A program made the position numbers and the translations under genes. From Blastomussa wellsi (Eukaryota > Cnidaria > Anthozoa > Scleractinia > Plerogyridae): DNA of 64,000 bases. The stretch covers positions 18,694,330-18,758,329 of the forward strand of contig OX393569.1 in assembly GCA_947652115.1 (NCBI GenBank), in the 5' to 3' direction. Of this stretch, positions 34,701 to 45,005 are shown in pieces (the first letter of the stretch is position 1; every line of letters begins with the position of its first letter). The notes under the pieces were generated by a model. That model saw only the letters and a program-made list of their open reading frames with translations, was not told the origin of the DNA and did no database searches.

Positions 34701-37700
34701 AACAAGCATAGGGTACGTTTTTGGTTCTCAATGCATACGTACTTTAATAAATAAAGAGAATAAATAAATAAATCATAAATATAAGCAAATGGAGAAGGAA
34801 ACAGGACGTTGACCCAATTGAGAATATCCAGTCCCAATTGCAAGCAAAAGTAGATAAAGAAAAAAATGTTAATTAATGCCAAAGGACTCAGTGGCGGATC
34901 CAGGAGAGGGCCGAATTTTTTTGTTTTTGCTAGCTTGTTTGACGCTGAAATTCTCACATCGACAGGATCGCTTATTATCACTCAACTGAGTGACCGCTTA
35001 TTACCGGGAACACAAATTTGAATAGGGATCTCGACATTTAAGTGTTTTTAATATGATATTTTCGGCATTAACAATAAACCGACGTCGTTGTGTTCGCTGT
35101 TAGCCGAATTTCACTGAGTGCAACAATTAACCAGAACAGTTATTACAATAAGAACGAGAACTAAACCGTGTCAGTAATTTCAGCGTTGATATTTTCATGT
35201 GTGAAGGCAACAGACAATTAGTAGTCTAGTGACTCCCGGTATAGACCAAATCTCCTCCAATGAGCGAAAGCATACTAACAGTGATAAATCAGCATCGTAG
35301 TCAGATGCCGTGGGTGGAGAAACCAGTGCACTCTGAGATTCCGGGGTGGTCGAGTTCTACAGACTTGAGGAACTGGTATCTGGCACGAGCCGGGTAGGGA
35401 GGTGTATGGAGGCCTGCATGTCCATGACATAATATGAGTGTCCAATATCAAAGATGCGAGCTGACGTTAATTAAGTCAGTCGACCAATTTCTGGATAGTG
35501 GCCACCATGTAGCGCCATTTCGTCGTCGTCGTACGTAGAGCGCACGCGCGTTTTGACCATGAAAAATGAACTGCATGGCTCTTTTACAACATCTTTGGCT
35601 ATGGGGCTCCGCTAGCGGCCCGAACTCCGCTATAATTGGACTGTCACCAACACCTTACATCGATCTCCGTACGTCGCCCGCACTGCCCAACATTTGTTTA
35701 TTAACAGTTTTACTTTGTGGTCTCTCGTGATGTCGCGTGGATCGGGTAACCATCGATCCTAAGCCATAAGGCTTCCACATCGCCCTTGAAATAACCTTCT
35801 AGGCCCCCACTTTTTATAAGCGCCAGATTCACTTGCAGATCCTTGGTCACCTAGTTAAGAAATGACTCAACTGGACATTTAAATGATTGTACAGAGATTT
35901 TATTTTTCATATTTTGCTCACGAAAACAAGAAAGCTAGTATTAAATGCTTTATTTTTGCTTTGCTTGGATTAAAGCGTTGAATGTTTTTCGGCAAAGGAC
36001 CGTTGTAAGGAAGTCTGATTTTCAGAACGTTTTTATACGCACGATTTTCGTAAATGCGATCTCTACTAAGCCATACTTGTTAAGTTTGAAACTGAACGCA
36101 ACGAATACTGGAAATGATTAAATGAAGGAAGGAAGGAAGGTATTAATTTATTTTTTTATAAACCATAACAATTTCAACATACAATTGGTTTTAAGCCTAG
36201 ACGTGTACCTATCTAATTCAAAATGATAAAGCTAAATAACAATTATTCCATGAGCCCGCGTTGGATATGAAGTGATAAAATAACCAACGAGCGCGTAGCG
36301 CGAGTTGGTTATAATCACTTCATATCCAACAAGGGCGAATGGAATAATTGTTTTAGTAAATTCTCAAACCGGGTTTTGCCGCCGATTTTTATTTCCACAA
36401 TTTTACAAAGCGTCCGGAAAGAGCATACAACTTCCGGTCACACGCACTATTTTCCATATGACGTAAAACTCCGACTATTGGCTCATAGTCGGAGTTTTTT
36501 AGCCAATCAAAAAGCTAGAAATGCAATAGTCGGAGCTGAGAATATACTAATATAAAATAGTCATCAACAAATAATATAGGTTATACAATTATTTATAATA
36601 ACTTTCAGATAATAAATACAACGATTAAAAAAACTTACTGATTAAGTTTATGCTTAAAGTTTGGAGACTCATTTTATGAATTGACAATGCAGAGCCGATA
36701 TTGAATTAAAGAACAAAAGACGACAAATAGGTAATGCACATATCAATGTAAAGCCCGAGGAGGAGGGGAGAGGGGGGTTACCCACGGGATTTTGACTGTG
36801 AGGTTTGTCCCTAGGGTGCGGAATTTTTAACATGGCCGCCATCTTGGATAGTGGCGAAGTGGGGGATTTTGATACCTTTGACCAGATATGTTGTCCCAGG
36901 GGTGGGGAATTTGACTCTTTTTTTTTTTTTCAGAAAATGTCACAATTCCCGGACTTAACATTGCTTGGTGCATAAATAGTCAAAAGTTTCCGCGCGATGA
37001 GGCCAGTATCACTGATTTAAATAAATGGCCAGAAATGTTGCCACAATTATTACAAGAACTGAACCGATTGTAAAAACACCTCTCTGCATTTCCCGTTTAA
37101 TTTGGCGGCCGCATCTGGTCATGGCGATCGCATTAGTAATTTCTGCGTTGATATTTTCATGCGGGAAGGCAACAGACGGGATCTTGCACTCCAAGAAATC
37201 ACACAACGGTTTCCATCCTTGTTTTACGTTGTACACCAACAGCTTGTCAGCGGGAACAATGGACTTTACACGGTGGTTGTGGATACGATATCGTTTTTTG
37301 AAAACATAGGTGGACTTGGGGTTACAAGAGCCAAAGTTAGCATAGCCATATGAGTCCACGACGTATCTCACTTTCTTTGCTGTTGGCGATATCATGGATA
37401 CAATCCTGGATCGTGCAGCAGACATCGATTCCAGTTGATTCACAAAACTTTTTATCCACGAATCTTCTTCTCGTTCGCTGAGGATAACTTTACAGTCAGG
37501 AAAAGCTTCCAGTATTTCCTCGTAGAAAAAGGTTCCAGGCATATCCACGGCTGCATCAGCATTCAAGTAAATTTGCTTGGCATCTGGCGCGACGCCATTT
37601 TGGAAAACATCGACCCAGTTATCAAGAAAGTCGAAGATTTGCTCTTCCCAGTCATACACCGTGAACCCAAGGTGCCGCAAGGCTTTGGCGATTGATTTAG

Positions 37701-40700
37701 TACCCGTTTTTGAATATCCGGCACAAATGACCTTCATGATTTAAGGCTTGCTCGTTGTGTCTCTTGTGTTTATTTTCATATATAAATTAATATACAGTGT
37801 CAACGACCATTTACGCACTGAACCATGACAAAGGGCACTTTATAGCTGTATGGCGTGCGTCGCCAAATCAGTTACCCAACCGGTGGTTACTCGGTAAAGT
37901 TTGGGTGAGAGTGCTCCGATCCCTAACCCTTCCCGTACCCATACCTTAGCATTACATGAAAAGGGAAGATGTTTGTTTACAAACATAGTTTTTGTTATTT
38001 AAATTACCAACATGTTAAACAAAAGAGCTCTTTGTTTCACCAGCCAATAGTTTCTGCTTGTACATTAATAACAATGGGTGACGTCAATTTTCAGTTTGAA
38101 ACTTATTTGCATGAACTGAGTGAGTTTTTCAAAGAGGTCGTCAAAAACAAATTGCACGAGCCGCTTCGAGGATTATCACCTGATACTTAGCCGACCAGGC
38201 CGTAGGCCGAATTGGCTAAAATCAGACGGTATTGCGCAAGACTAAGCAAGATATTAGGCCATTTTCGAGTTCTCTTTTGCCTCAGTGTCAAAACGAGTCT
38301 ACGTGCGAAACCGTTCATATGAAAATGTGTTTTACCTGCATCTTCATTCTCATACAAAACGAGCTCATTTCCATATGAATAGTTTCGCACTTAGACTCGT
38401 TTTGAAACAGTGGGAAAAGAGAACTCGGAAATGGCCTATTGTTTTATTATTCAACAAATTGTCAACGAAGCGTGGGCCATAGGACGTGGTTTTTTTATGT
38501 GAAATTACAAAGAATAATGGGGTAATTTGAGATGACAATACCTCGTAAACGGACCTGGTGACCTATTCATTTTAGTTTACATATCGAAACATTAGATGTT
38601 GAATTCTCTTTCGAAGGAATGACCTTAGCGTGTATCGCAGGATATCCTAGCGTGCGACGAAAAAAAAAACAGTGAATTCATGCGAATAAGGCAAATTGAT
38701 ATCTAGCAGCCGGGCCTGTTTCGAGAAGCCCAAGCTTTTTTCGGCTGGGAACCCAGTCTCTTATCATTTTAACCGTCGCGCGTCGAAATTCAGGAACAAA
38801 ACCGACTGCTCACAGGGTTGTGATAGCTAAAACTTGCAATTCTTAATAGGTTAGCATTTTTAGCTCACACATATTTTTGCGCGAGCTAAAAATCGGTGCG
38901 GAATACCTGTTTCCAACAAATTAACCAGGGCCGTAGCCAGGAAAAGTTTTGAGTTCATATACTGAAGGCGCTAACCGCTAGGAGGTGTGTAGACATCCTC
39001 ACCGCCCCCTCTCCCGAAAGCAACCTCATCTCCAGTGTGCTTTCAGAAAAGAGAAGTTGTCGGTCCTGCGGAGGAAATTTTGAAATCTGGAACCTCTGAA
39101 TGCTATCAGTAAGCATTTTTCGTGAGATACTTCTTCTGAAAACTCAATTTTATTCAACAGATGACAGGAGGAAAATTCTCCCAACTGAACGTATTTCGTT
39201 TTTCATCAGTTTTAATGTAAAAATTAAACTAGACGAGGCAACTGCCTCGTCTTGCCTCTTGCTAGCTACGGCGCTGGTAAGATAATCAAAGTTGAGTTCA
39301 CTTTGTTAAGTAAATTACATTATTTTCACTCGCATCAAGGCAGGTTTGATGCGAGTCGAGTTACCCGTGCGCGCAACAAGAAAAAGGCAGAGAGGGAAAA
39401 CACGTCTTGTCCAAGACCGTCTAAGAATTGGAGTATGAAGATCACAGGGCCCGGGGATTTGCGTCTACATATCGAACCCAACAACACGTTTATCACTAGA
39501 TCTTTCAAGTTTATAGAGGAGAAGAAGGGCATGTGCTCGACTGGTTTGCTGTGCCAATTGAACAACCTCGTTTCAAGGACCTTTCCCCTGAGCAAAGACT
39601 GGTTAATACACTATAACTAAAAATGATTTATATAAGAGTCTTCACCCTTTGTGGTCAGTGACTGTGACCGATCGCCGGCCAGTACTTGACATTAAAGGCT
39701 TTGATAACAAAATTGATCTAAGTCGTTCTTCTTCATTTTGTAATATCAAACGTTGACACTTAGTGCTAAAACTTGTCACACATTTTCTTACCTGTCACTG
39801 GCAGCACATTATGCAGGAAGTTCCCTTTGTTTCCAGGCGGGTTAAACAAGGCTACAATGTAGGTTTTACCACTGGCACTTTGGGCTTTTCCTATACCGAC
39901 TGTCTGAGACCCAACCCAAACCAACTGCGTGAAATATGAAGACTTGAGGGATCCCTTCGCGCCGTGAAAATCGTAAAATCTAATTTGATTATACCACGAC
40001 TGCACGCTTTTAGCGACAGCGTCTTTAGCTTCCTTGGTAGAAAAAATGTTCTGACCATATTTGGAGTTGACGTCAATTTTCTCTTTGTCCTGATTGGCTA
40101 TTCCCGTGGCCCATAACTCGGCCTTGTTGGTCAGGTCGAGCGAGAGCTGGAGAGGAGCAGCCGCGTGCATCAAGCGATATTTGTTAATCAGCTCTAGTTC
40201 TTTCTCCAGAAACAATTCAACCTGAGATCCTGTGGAAGGAAAAGGACAGATTTTTTATTAAACCTACCAATTCATAAAAACATTTAACTCCTTTTTGTCC
40301 TCAAAATATGCTCAGTCAATAGTCCGCTGGAGTATCTGTTTCGAGATTCTCATGCTTTCTGAGAGCGAAACCCAAGGAGTGACTGTTAAAACTGAAAGGT
40401 TTCGTTGGGCAGAAAAAGTCAGTTCTAAAAATGTCTAAAAGTAAACAAAATGCCGTACACGTTTTAAACAAAATGGAGATTATGCTGTTTGCTATCACCC
40501 TTTCAAATATTTTGCAAAAGCAGGATTTTGTTTGGGGTATCTAGGCCACCAAGCTATAAATGTTCTGTGAAAACATCAGTCATTTTTCGGCATGCGTTCA
40601 GATCATGTTAGACCTTTGTTAGTCAGTTAGATTTTGCTTGCAAACATAAAATAAAATTTTGAAAATGAAGGAAATTCTCGGATATTCCCCATATCTGGCT

Positions 40701-40885
40701 AACATCGCCTCATTGTTTATTTTTTATTATTATTTTAAACCGATAAAGTACTGTTTCAGCATGCAATAATTATTGATAAAATTACCTTGAGCAGGATTGA
40801 CTAGCTGGTTAGGTGTAGGTGAGGGTGCAGACCCAACTGCCGCCATTAACACAAAAAACGCTCCAAAACACGTTTGGAGAAACAT
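19565..40885 (-). CDS. NOWA: NOWA-like nematocyst wall protein: CAP, C-type lectin, SEA-like, mCRD, Pro/Tyr/Gln-rich, mCRD
   Basis: Eight minus-strand exons: 40786-40885, 39792-40229, 25050-25210, 23519-23738, 22516-22619, 22038-22087, 21529-21716, 19565-21006. Each junction matches phase and the sum, 2703 nt, gives 900 residues plus stop. Residues 1 to about 19: signal peptide (FGAFFVLMAAVGSA). About 34-179: CAP/SCP domain of GAPR-1 type (YFTQLVW, FNPPGN, NVLP). About 180-306: C-type lectin domain (DAWIGV, paired Cys, GFICK) lacking EPN/QPD and WND calcium motifs. About 307-420: SEA-like fold. 428-447: mCRD variant (C-x3-C-x4-C-x4-C-x3-CC). About 448-878: Pro/Tyr/Gln-rich with a short Lys/Glu segment. 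879-896: canonical mCRD (C-x3-C-x3-C-x3-C-x3-CC). Hydra NOWA has CAP, lectin and mCRDs and builds the nematocyst outer wall. The 14.6-kb intron 2 is the weak link: the CAP part might be a separate gene that reads through to a stop near 39765. Confidence 0.78.
24683..24985. repeat. Nested palindrome in NOWA intron 3
   Basis: Two short inverted repeats built from GTCCCCAGAGCCACTTGT and its inverse lie at each side (24698-24759 and 24900-24964). Between them a further inverted pair (AAAGGGAGTC near 24789 and GACTCCCTTT near 24863; GATTTGA and TCAAATC) makes the whole block fold back on itself. Confidence 0.78.
27316..28045 (+). pseudogene. Sulfotransferase-like P-loop gene, frameshifted copy
   Basis: Intronless. 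The ATG at 27316 opens a frame whose first 170 or so residues match the intact copies at 31006 and 37009, including the 5'-phosphosulfate-type loop (YQKTGTKSIAKAL) and the 3'-phosphate-site strand (ILSERDEDSWVNSW). At 27811 eight bases present in both other copies are missing between two GCTG repeats, which shifts the frame and ends it at 27855. The original frame resumes downstream (from about 27812) as LLVYNVKQGWKPLCDFLEC and the C-terminal hydrophobic tail, ending at 28045. A real pseudogene is likeliest; a sequencing error or segregating allele is possible. It lies on the opposite strand inside intron 2 of the NOWA-like gene. Confidence 0.85.
28668..29284 (-). mobile_element. 5'-truncated Penelope-like element with decayed GIY-YIG region
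   Basis: Reverse-complement copy of the element at 51105-51840, starting at the same 3' terminus (CCCCCTCTA) and sharing the whole GIY-YIG region and 3' repeat. The reading frame has a nonsense change near 29256-29258 (CGA to TGA relative to the other copy, a CpG decay signature), and homology stops at 29284. It lies within intron 2 of the NOWA-like gene. Confidence 0.85.
29920..30056 (-). repeat. tRNA-derived SINE, internally deleted copy
   Basis: The minus strand starts AGGGAGGCGCGGTGGCCTAA like the copy at 45006, then jumps to the 3' part (CAGTCGCTTCATGCTAAGG, GATAAGCTCC, GGGCCACTAGGCTCG). The middle of the family consensus is missing. Confidence 0.75.
31006..31731 (-). CDS. Sulfotransferase-family (Sulfotransfer_4-like) P-loop protein with C-terminal membrane tail
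   Basis: Intronless, 241 residues. The P-loop/5'-phosphosulfate motif GYQKTGTKSIAKAL starts at about residue 7, followed by FTVFDWEEQ, CFFYEEILEAFPDCKVILSERDEDSW (the 3'-phosphate-binding strand) and LLVYNVKQGWKPLCDFL. These fit the cytosolic-like sulfotransferase fold that Pfam separates as Sulfotransfer_4; substrate cannot be told. The last 20 or so residues (IGSVVVLTVITVLAIGFY) are hydrophobic and no N-terminal signal is present, so a tail-anchored membrane protein with a cytosolic catalytic domain is inferred. Same strand as the NOWA-like gene, within its intron 2. A closely related copy is at 37009-37737. Confidence 0.9.
   Translation of the reverse strand: MKIICAGYQKTGTKSIAKALQHLGFTVFDWEEQTLDFLDHWVDVFENGTKPDVIQVYQNADATVDLPGCFFYEEILEAFPDCKVILSERDEDSWVKSWARQLKSILDTRSEYVAMLSPTWRKMWYVFNSYVDAAHGSHNYKSKHVFRKRYRIHNHRVKSTVPADKLLVYNVKQGWKPLCDFLECEVPTVAFPHENINAEITDTLPMTRWGRQVNREVQRGSLVIGSVVVLTVITVLAIGFY
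35078..35214 (-). pseudogene. Relic of a sulfotransferase-like gene (3' end only)
   Basis: About 135 bp match the 3' end and 3' flank of the copy at 31006: the TTAGCCGAA flank, the CCAGAACAGTTATTACA segment coding the tail, and the GTGTCAGTAATTTCAGCG segment are all present. About 60 bp between the tail and the PHENINAEIT-coding part are missing and the rest of the gene is absent. Matching 3' flank as well as coding sequence points to segmental duplication followed by deletion. Confidence 0.75.
36225..36362. repeat. Near-perfect hairpin repeat
   Basis: Inverted arms: TTGGATATGAAGTGAT with ATCACTTCATATCCAA, and AACAATTATTCCAT with ATGGAATAATTGTT. The centre is CGAGCGCGTAGCGCGAG. A smaller hairpin (AAACTCCGACTAT and ATAGTCGGAGTTT) follows at about 36465-36498. 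Confidence 0.85.
36743..36960 (+). repeat. Dispersed repeat, copy 2 of 2 (next to sulfotransferase-like gene 37009)
   Basis: Similar to 1358-1575, with insertions such as a 13-base T run. It ends about 50 bp beyond the stop codon of the sulfotransferase-like gene at 37009. Confidence 0.8.
37009..37737 (-). CDS. Sulfotransferase-family (Sulfotransfer_4-like) P-loop protein, second intact copy
   Basis: Intronless, 242 residues. It shares all motifs of the copy at 31006: GYSKTGTKSIAKALRHLGF, YDWEEQIFDFLDNW, FFYEEILEAFPDCKVILSER, HNHRVKSIVPADKLLVYNV and a C-terminal hydrophobic segment (TIGSVLVIIVATFLAIYL). The ATG at 37737 aligns with the starts of the other copies. A TATA-like AT-rich stretch lies at 37779-37797, about 45-60 bp upstream. 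Divergence is concentrated in the middle (residues about 125-150) and the membrane tail, while the nucleotide-binding motifs are nearly unchanged, which suggests selection on the enzyme core. Its target is unknown. Confidence 0.9.
   Translation of the reverse strand: MKVICAGYSKTGTKSIAKALRHLGFTVYDWEEQIFDFLDNWVDVFQNGVAPDAKQIYLNADAAVDMPGTFFYEEILEAFPDCKVILSEREEDSWIKSFVNQLESMSAARSRIVSMISPTAKKVRYVVDSYGYANFGSCNPKSTYVFKKRYRIHNHRVKSIVPADKLLVYNVKQGWKPLCDFLECKIPSVAFPHENINAEITNAIAMTRCGRQIKREMQRGVFTIGSVLVIIVATFLAIYLNQ
38256..38437. repeat. Foldback (MITE-like) element, family A copy 2
   Basis: Termini AGGCCATTTTCGAGTTCTC and GAGAACTCGGAAATGGCCT are inverted copies. The inner arms carry AAACGAGTCTACGTGCGAAAC and its inverse. 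Same family as 3361-3512. Within NOWA intron 2. Confidence 0.82.
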
Positions 40886-41356
40886 GTTGGACGAGTTCCT
40901 GCGGCGAATGAAGACAACAAGAATATATCTTATTCACTGGGACTGAACAGCCGGAATAGAATCCGACTTGTTTGCACAATAACTGTTAAATTGGACGGGG
41001 CTAATTTTTCTCATCATTCAGGAAAATTTCATACGCAAATTAATTTCAGATATTCAGATGAGATTCATCGTGAAAGGATAAAAGTTGCTTATACATCAGT
41101 TCAACCATTGAACATAACATTATTCTACAAGTGAAGCATATGGCCGCCATTTTTCGTTCTCGTTTTATTATTCAGCAATCTAATTGGCTGACTTTGCTTT
41201 GCTCCGTGAGCGAGCAAGATGACCCAAATCTCGCTCTGTGATTGGCTACCCGAGTGGTCAAGATGGAGCTATCTTGCCCGCTCGGGATTACGCGCTTTGT
41301 CCCGCAAGTAGAATTTCTCTCAGGCAAAAGCTCTATCCCGTATAATAAATCCTTTA

Positions 41357-41513
41357 TTGACCGAGCTTGTTCGGTCATGATGGCTGGATGTTGGCCTCGT
41401 TGTTCTTTTGCGTGTTTATCGACCGACCTCGGCGTCTCGGTCCATAAACACGCAAAAAAAAAGAAAAGAACTTCGCCAATATCCAGCCATCATGACCGAA
41501 CAAGCTTGGTCAA
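41357..41513. repeat. Foldback element upstream of the NOWA-like gene
   Basis: 33-bp terminal inverted repeats with one mismatch (TTGACCGAGCTTGTTCGGTC... against ...GACCGAACAAGCTTGGTCAA), and an inner pair GCGTGTTTAT / ATAAACACGC. It lies about 470 bp upstream of the NOWA-like start codon. Confidence 0.85.
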
Positions 41514-43679
41514 TAACCTATAAATGTCTGGCCGGGTTTATAGGTCAGTACATTTTCACAGAGTGCGATCGCAAAGTGAAATTCTGTCGTTAAGATCTCT
41601 GAAACAGAAGTGAGAAATTCTAATACTTAAACGTTCTGATCTTCTATATTTTGAATTTAGGTCCTGACCGAAGTCTTGACAAGGTCCGTGAGTACAGACC
41701 GAGCGCAATGAGGTCTATACGTCCAACGACTGACGTCATGGGTCTCCCATTCAGACCGTTGGTTCGGTACTGAGGATGATTATTATATGGTCAAACAAGA
41801 AAAATAATAAATTCGCTTGATAACGGGTTCCCACTAGCTGGCGGTTTGTTTGCTAACGCGCAATGAGCTTTTAACTCAGTACCGGTAACTTTGATCTCGT
41901 CAAGCTTTCTGACTTTAGTATTTGTAGCTTTATCACCGCAAACCGTTTCTGCGTTATAACTTGCCCCAATCTCCCCAGAAATGGGAGTCACATTTGAGCG
42001 GAGCATATATGGCGTATCTAATATACTGATTTTCCTAACACTCTTTTTAAAACAATTGTTTTTCGCTGTTTGCCTATAATAAACGACTGAAACATATCGA
42101 AAAGAAAATAATTTCTTAGGCACTTAAAGCTTTTGGACATATTTTACGTATCATGTTCTTAACGATACTGTATATTAAGGCTTTTCACCAGTTCTGTACT
42201 TTTTGAAGCAATTGTTGTCAAATCATTGCTTGCTTTTTACACATTTCTCAAAGAATATTTCATTCCGACTTCGGTCACCTTGGCTATTTTTTCATATCTG
42301 TCATTACATTAGGGAGACGAACTAATTGACTCTGCTTATTGCATGCCTCTCCTACAAAACTTCAGTACTACGTCTCCAACAAATTTCAATCGTCAGTATC
42401 TCAGAATGTTAACACTAGGACGTCGAGTCATAAGGTTTGAGTCAGAAGTTATATAATGGAGTAAATTAAGAGGGCTTACCATTTAACACCTTCAAGAAAA
42501 AAGAAGGGAGGATCACAACAAAGGAAGCATTAACAACATCGCAGTGTTTGCTTAGTTTTTAACTTCACCTTTCATTCTCGTTTTTTTAAAAAAGAATGCG
42601 GTAATGTGAGACGGGTCGAATATAACGAATTAAGATTTCATACCAGTCATTTATAAATGTGATCTATGTGTTTTGTCTTGGCGCTAACAGAATTAGTCCA
42701 AACACTGGTTTTCTGGTCTTTGTTTAGTCGTTAAAAGTAATTAGTTGCCAGAAGAGATGATTCCAGCGAGGGATGTCGCTACCACCCCGTTTTCACCTTG
42801 GACTCAGTGAATCAGTGCAATTTCCTGTAATACGAGATAGCGTGTATACAGATCCGCAATACCACCCCCTTTTGCAGCGGTTCTCGCCGCCGGGCACTCT
42901 GTAGTTGAACCCTACGAGCTGATATGTCAGTTACCAGTTACCCAAAGCAGGTATTTCTACGTTAGTCTAGAGTATTGGCAATGTTGCCTCTTTGATTTTA
43001 TCACTGCATTAAAGCTTTATAGATAACTCTTTCATTTTAACTCACTTTTAGCAAAGCACAATTCGACATCGACAGCGATTAAAATCGCATATTTGACTTA
43101 GGCTACGAGTGGCAATATGTAGTGACAATATCCTCCCAGCGAGTGCGAATAAAACCCTGATTAAACGCCAATATTCACTGCTTCATGCATGACACTATAA
43201 AAAAACAGTTTATCCTAACAAGCATCCACTTTTCACAAACATACTTGTAAATAACACACACCTCTGCCAGTCAGCTTTCTTCTTTCTGTCAAACACGACG
43301 TTCTGACGACCTGTAGACAAAACTCGCCGACCAGAAGTCGACTTTTAACTGTTGAATAAATCATGAGTATAGAAAACGGAAGCGTCGAGCAGACAAAACG
43401 GGAGTTAATTGGCCAGCCGAGAACCTGCTTGTTTTCAGGCTCTATGATTCACCCGAGAAATATTGCTACCGGCATAACGTACTGTTTTGACACTTTGAGC
43501 AATAAAAGAGCTTCCGCACGTAGTACTAAACCGCTCTTGTTATTACCAAGTGCATTTTTATAGGACCGACATATTTCATCTTTAAAATATACCGGAATTT
43601 TTTTAAGTTCGCCACGGAACTTATCTGTGTAAATCGTTCCTAGCCTTGGATCATTCTTATTCTTTGGCTAGCGTTATTG

Positions 43680-43730
43680 TCTCGGGACGGGCTCCGCGGG
43701 ATTGTTGCCTCGGGACGGGCTCCGCGGGAC
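43680..43730 (+). repeat. Tandem duplication of a GC-rich 27-bp unit
   Basis: CTCGGGACGGGCTCCGCGGGA occurs twice with an ATTGTTGC spacer. GC-rich against a very AT-rich surround. Confidence 0.8.
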
Positions 43731-44061
43731 TTTCGTTTTGTTTTACCTCTGACAAAAGCATGTATTAATTAGTATTTTCATACTCCTTCAGTCTCCATGA
43801 GAATTGTGTGAATTAAAATTCTCTTAACTTCTTATATTGTATCAGATCTTAGGAGAATCTAGTTTCGTATCAAAACGTCTCCTTGAAACCATTTGATCGA
43901 TATCCAACCGATTAGGTTACCTTGTTGTTATAACCTGCTCGAATTACTATAATAAAAGTGAAGGGAATATTCGTTTCAAGCTATTGCATTAAACTAAAAA
44001 CTGCCTATGCATCAATGGAAACCCAATAAAAATGGTCTAGTTTTGTTGCCAAATACTACAA

Positions 44062-44445
44062 TACACTCTTTCTTTTTTATAAGAATATATATTTATTTGT
44101 GAAATTTTAAGAATATTTTAAGAATAAACCCAAGGCTACGATTTTGGAAAGAATATAATTTTGTGTTGAAAATGTGCAAATACAATACAATTTTCTTTTT
44201 CCAAACGGAAAAACTAGCCAATAAAACGATAAACCTACACTATAGCCATTGGTCAATGCAAGGGACCGGTCGATGAATGGTACTGTAATACAGATGCAAG
44301 GTATGCAGCACAAAAGACATGAACTAAACTGTAAATTTTTAATCCAAGAATATTCATAAGAATATTTTTAGCCCAAAATCGGCAGAAAAATAGGAATATT
44401 CAGCCTGGGCCGGAAAAACAATAATCTTATAAAAAAAAGAGTGTA
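44062..44445. repeat. MITE-like element of about 385 bp
   Basis: Termini TACACTCTTTCTTTTTTATAAG and CTTATAAAAAAAAGAGTGTA are inverted copies. The inside is rich in AAGAATATT words. No coding content. Confidence 0.75.
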
Positions 44446-45005
44446 CTTCATTGAAACTATTAACTCTTGTATGCAGTCACGGATGATGAGTATGGAATTA
44501 AATGGAATGAAACTTGAAAATTTAGCCATTTTTTTTCACTAAGTTTTCAATCTATGTAATGAAACAAATCGCCAAAAATATCATTGTTTGTTCCCCCTCT
44601 GTTCTCAGAAGCATTTTGTGAACGGTAACAGGCACAAAACAGCAAAATCCCCTTCCGTGACACTTGCCCCTTGACTATTTCCTTTTTGACAACAGAATCA
44701 GAGGAAACGGTTCTGTGGTAAACCAATGCCGGCGGTAAATGGATTGAAACTGGCATCCAAATTTTCCTCTGAGTCTGAAAGTGCACAAAAGTCGTCGGGA
44801 ATAGAAAATCCATCTGTCTCAACGGCATCAAGATATTGATTCCAAGAAAAATGGTCACCAGGGTCAGTGTGACGTGAGGTTTGGTCGCCTGCGATCATGT
44901 CCTCCATCCTTACTGGTCACAGTTTAGAGATCATTGTGGGTGTTGATTAATACTCTAGTTAGGTATGAAAAAGAATTAAAGTAATTATAGAAATTGTAAT
45001 TAGTA

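Noticed and set aside
34556..34981. Minus-strand open frame of 141 codons
   Set aside because: Hydrophobic and Phe/Tyr-rich translation of AT-rich DNA with no family resemblance, overlapping GTTTACA-type repeat sequence.
43363..43563. Plus-strand open frame of 66 codons starting with ATG
   Set aside because: No donor site, no homology recognised, and coding bias is weak.
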